Source: Nonlabens sp.
GTDB taxonomy: Bacteria; Bacteroidota; Bacteroidia; Flavobacteriales; Flavobacteriaceae
Length of the DNA stretch: 6,292 bases
NCBI GenBank assembly: GCA_030731685.1
Contig: JANQTO010000227.1
Location: 11,038-17,329 of the forward strand
Direction: 5' to 3'
Each line of letters starts with the position of its first letter. Position 1 is the stretch's first letter. The notes beneath the pieces were generated by a model. The model saw only the letters and a program-made list of their open reading frames with translations. It had not been told where the DNA came from and ran no database searches. Made by a program: the position numbers and the translations under genes. Below are positions 4,560 through 6,292 of the stretch, one piece after another.

Positions 4560-6292
4560 TTATTTGATGGTAATTTCGTCCATAAACGTCCATGCCGTGC
4601 CGTCATATGGAAAGCCTAAATGCCAAGAAGGCAACTTGCCTTGCGGTACTGCGGTTACTCGTACATAACGCACATTTACGCGTGCAGGTAACTTTATAGC
4701 AATAGTTGTTATCGTTGTAATTTCCTCGTTTATAGGCACTGGCATCTCTTGTGTTTTTGAGCGCACGACGCTTTTATTCTCGTCCAGAAACTCGATGGTC
4801 ACTTGTTTAGGGTAAAATATCCAGCTGCGTTGGTCCTTTAGAAACGACACGTCAGCATTATAAATACGTTTTGAGGCACCTAAATCAATGGTCGCATCTA
4901 TAAAAGCATTTTGCGTTCCCTGCCAGGAGCCGCTCCTAAAATCGAGCGTTCCCTTCATGCCATCTATTAGTGCGTTATCTCCACCAGCGCTGTACTCGTT
5001 TGCATAGCTGTGTTTCAAGTTTATGCTGCGATTTGCGTCATATTTGAAAAACGCCGTTGTAATTCTAGGACTGTAAACACTGTCTTTTACTGCGTAGGCA
5101 GTAAGTGAAACAGCGTCTTTCAATGTGAAGGGCTGCAGGTATTCCTGTTCCTTACTGCCGTTAATTGCATAATAAATTCTAGCATCTTTAGTAACTGTTT
5201 TAAGATGTATCACCGTAGAATCTGGAAACGCGATAGAACCTTTTTCTATAAATGGCGTCGCGGTAATAATCTCATCTTCAATAGTTGATTGCGGTGCAGC
5301 TGCCATGTTTGCTCCCCAAGAAGTCGGTTTTTCTGACATGGTGAACGTCAGTGTGCCGCCATTCATAATCATGTCATGTGTTATAAATGTTTTATTGTAG
5401 GTTGTGGAGTTCGCTTTCGCGGAAGCGATATATTTACCAGCACCTTCCTTACTAATGATAAAGGTTTTACCATTTTCTAGGTTGATAGTGGCCTTTTTGA
5501 AAAGTGGCGACCCGATGGCATAGTTGTTACTGCCTGGCGTTACGGGATAAAAGCCCATCGAGCTAAGTACGTACCAGGCGCTCATCTGTCCACAATCTTC
5601 ATTTCCAGAAATACCGTCTGGGTCGTTTTTATAAAGCGTCGTGAGAATCTCGTGTATTTTTTCTTGTGTTTTTGCAGGTTTACCTATGTAATTATAGAGG
5701 TATGCCATATGGTGACTTGGTTCATTACCATGAGCGTACTGTCCTATAAGTCCTGTAATGTCTGCCTGGTCGCGACCTGCCGTTTGCTGCTGTGCTGTAA
5801 ACATCGCGTCTAGGTGTTTTTCAAAAGCTGCATCGCCGCCCATAAGTTCTATAAGACCTGTAATGTCCTGTGGCGCGTAGAGGCTATATTGCCACGCATT
5901 TGCTTCGGTATAATTGAAGTTCACCTCGTATGGGTCAAAGGGCCCGAACCAAGTATTGCGTACTCTACCTTGCATAAAACCGCTTTCGGGATTATACATA
6001 TTCTTATAGTTTTGAGCTCTTGCGATATACTTTTTATAAACTTCTATGGAGTCTAGCTCTTTGGCCATTTGGGCTATGGTCCAGTCGTCATATGCATAGT
6101 CCAGCGTTTTGGAGACTGACTCACTTTCTTCTTCTACCGAGATGAAACCCAGTTCTTTATATGATTTAAGTCCTAATTTGTCTTGTGTTGCACTATGTTG
6201 CATGGCTTCAAAGGCCTTGCCTACATCATAATTGCGTATTCCTTTCATATAGGCGTCAGCAATCACGGGAACGGCGTGGTAGCCTATCATGC
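4560..6292 (-). CDS. GH92 alpha-mannosidase, C-terminal part (5' end outside window)
   Basis: Calcium-dependent exo-alpha-mannosidase of family GH92, which trims alpha-mannose from N-glycans outside the cytoplasm. About 577 residues are visible. The frame stays open to the window edge, and [17 protein letters not shown] at the edge is an internal GH92 motif, so ATG 6290 is not the start. Numbering from that Met: TEANAWQY (129-136), HGNEPSHH (188-194) and [12 protein letters not shown] (229-240) are the family's active-site motifs, with E129, E190 and D232 as conserved acidic residues. The catalytic module ends near 330. Residues about 355-415 resemble the chitobiase/hexosaminidase C-terminal beta-sandwich ([10 protein letters not shown], then VSLTAYAV). 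Residues about 425-576 resemble an F5/8 type C (discoidin-like) domain, probably sugar-binding. The two added domains are inferred from pattern. The permease follows after 56 bp, probably on the same transcript. Confidence 0.93.
   Translation of the reverse strand, partial: MIGYHAVPVIADAYMKGIRNYDVGKAFEAMQHSATQDKLGLKSYKELGFISVEEESESVSKTLDYAYDDWTIAQMAKELDSIEVYKKYIARAQNYKNMYNPESGFMQGRVRNTWFGPFDPYEVNFNYTEANAWQYSLYAPQDITGLIELMGGDAAFEKHLDAMFTAQQQTAGRDQADITGLIGQYAHGNEPSHHMAYLYNYIGKPAKTQEKIHEILTTLYKNDPDGISGNEDCGQMSAWYVLSSMGFYPVTPGSNNYAIGSPLFKKATINLENGKTFIISKEGAGKYIASAKANSTTYNKTFITHDMIMNGGTLTFTMSEKPTSWGANMAAAPQSTIEDEIITATPFIEKGSIAFPDSTVIHLKTVTKDARIYYAINGSKEQEYLQPFTLKDAVSLTAYAVKDSVYSPRITTAFFKYDANRSINLKHSYANEYSAGGDNALIDGMKGTLDFRSGSWQGTQNAFIDATIDLGASKRIYNADVSFLKDQRSWIFYPKQVTIEFLDENKSVVRSKTQEMPVPINEEITTITTIAIKLPARVNVRYVRVTAVPQGKLPSWHLGFPYDGTAWTFMDEITIK
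5412..5427. repeat. GC-rich near-palindrome inside the mannosidase gene
   Basis: CGCTTTCGCGGAAGCG is self-complementary except for one T-G position. It encodes part of a Ser-Ala-Lys-Ala run in an AT-rich gene. From memory, CGCTTTCGCGAAAGCG-like words recur in several marine Flavobacteriaceae genomes, so this may be one copy of a dispersed element. One copy alone cannot show that. Confidence 0.35.

Noticed and set aside
4504..4593. Upstream in-frame ATG (4593) that would add 30 residues to the permease
   Set aside because: The added residues are hydrophilic, overlap the mannosidase stop, and precede a typical permease N-terminus at 4503.
5814..6056. Plus-strand open frame opposite the mannosidase
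   Set aside because: Shadow of GH92 codons, with no supporting signals.
1..6292. CRISPR arrays, tRNA or rRNA genes, insertion sequences
   Set aside because: I saw no regular short repeat-spacer pattern, no cloverleaf or rRNA signature, and no transposase coding.

Overview
The window looks like chromosome of a marine-type Flavobacteriaceae (Bacteroidota). The reasons are AT-rich intergenic DNA, no Shine-Dalgarno sequences, TAnnTTTG-like -7 boxes, a flavobacterial N-glycan catabolism gene set, and a propeller-sensor/LuxR remnant of a type common in this group. Genus cannot be fixed from the sequence.

Right half (1730-6292, all minus strand): three genes in the order GH92 alpha-mannosidase (C-terminal part, running off the right edge), an FHS-type sugar MFS permease, and an N4-(beta-N-acetylglucosaminyl)-L-asparaginase with a Tat-type signal. 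Together they suit breakdown of N-glycoproteins: mannose is trimmed outside the cytoplasm, the GlcNAc-Asn linkage is hydrolysed, and the sugar is imported. The mannosidase and permease are 56 bp apart and probably share a transcript. A hairpin terminator lies between permease and asparaginase, so the asparaginase may be expressed separately or by partial read-through.

Left end (16-835, plus strand): remains of one regulator. An intact signal peptide and start of a propeller sensor end after 128 residues. About 230 bp of non-coding DNA follows, then a headless, out-of-frame LuxR-type helix-turn-helix ending at 835. This looks like a decayed gene with its middle lost.

Middle (836-1729): no protein gene, but not empty. 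It holds three consecutive plus-strand rho-independent terminators, each ending a unit of about 125-150 nt. Units B and C align without gaps for 130 positions at an offset of exactly 328 (about 81 identities by hand count). Unit A is a more diverged relative. All three contain a hairpin with an AACTT/AAGTT-like stem and a GGGA(C/T)TT apical loop just before the terminator. Units B and C share a 12-nt upstream block and a -7-like box at identical spacing. I read this as a tandem family of small non-coding RNAs, the most interesting content of the window. I cannot name the family.
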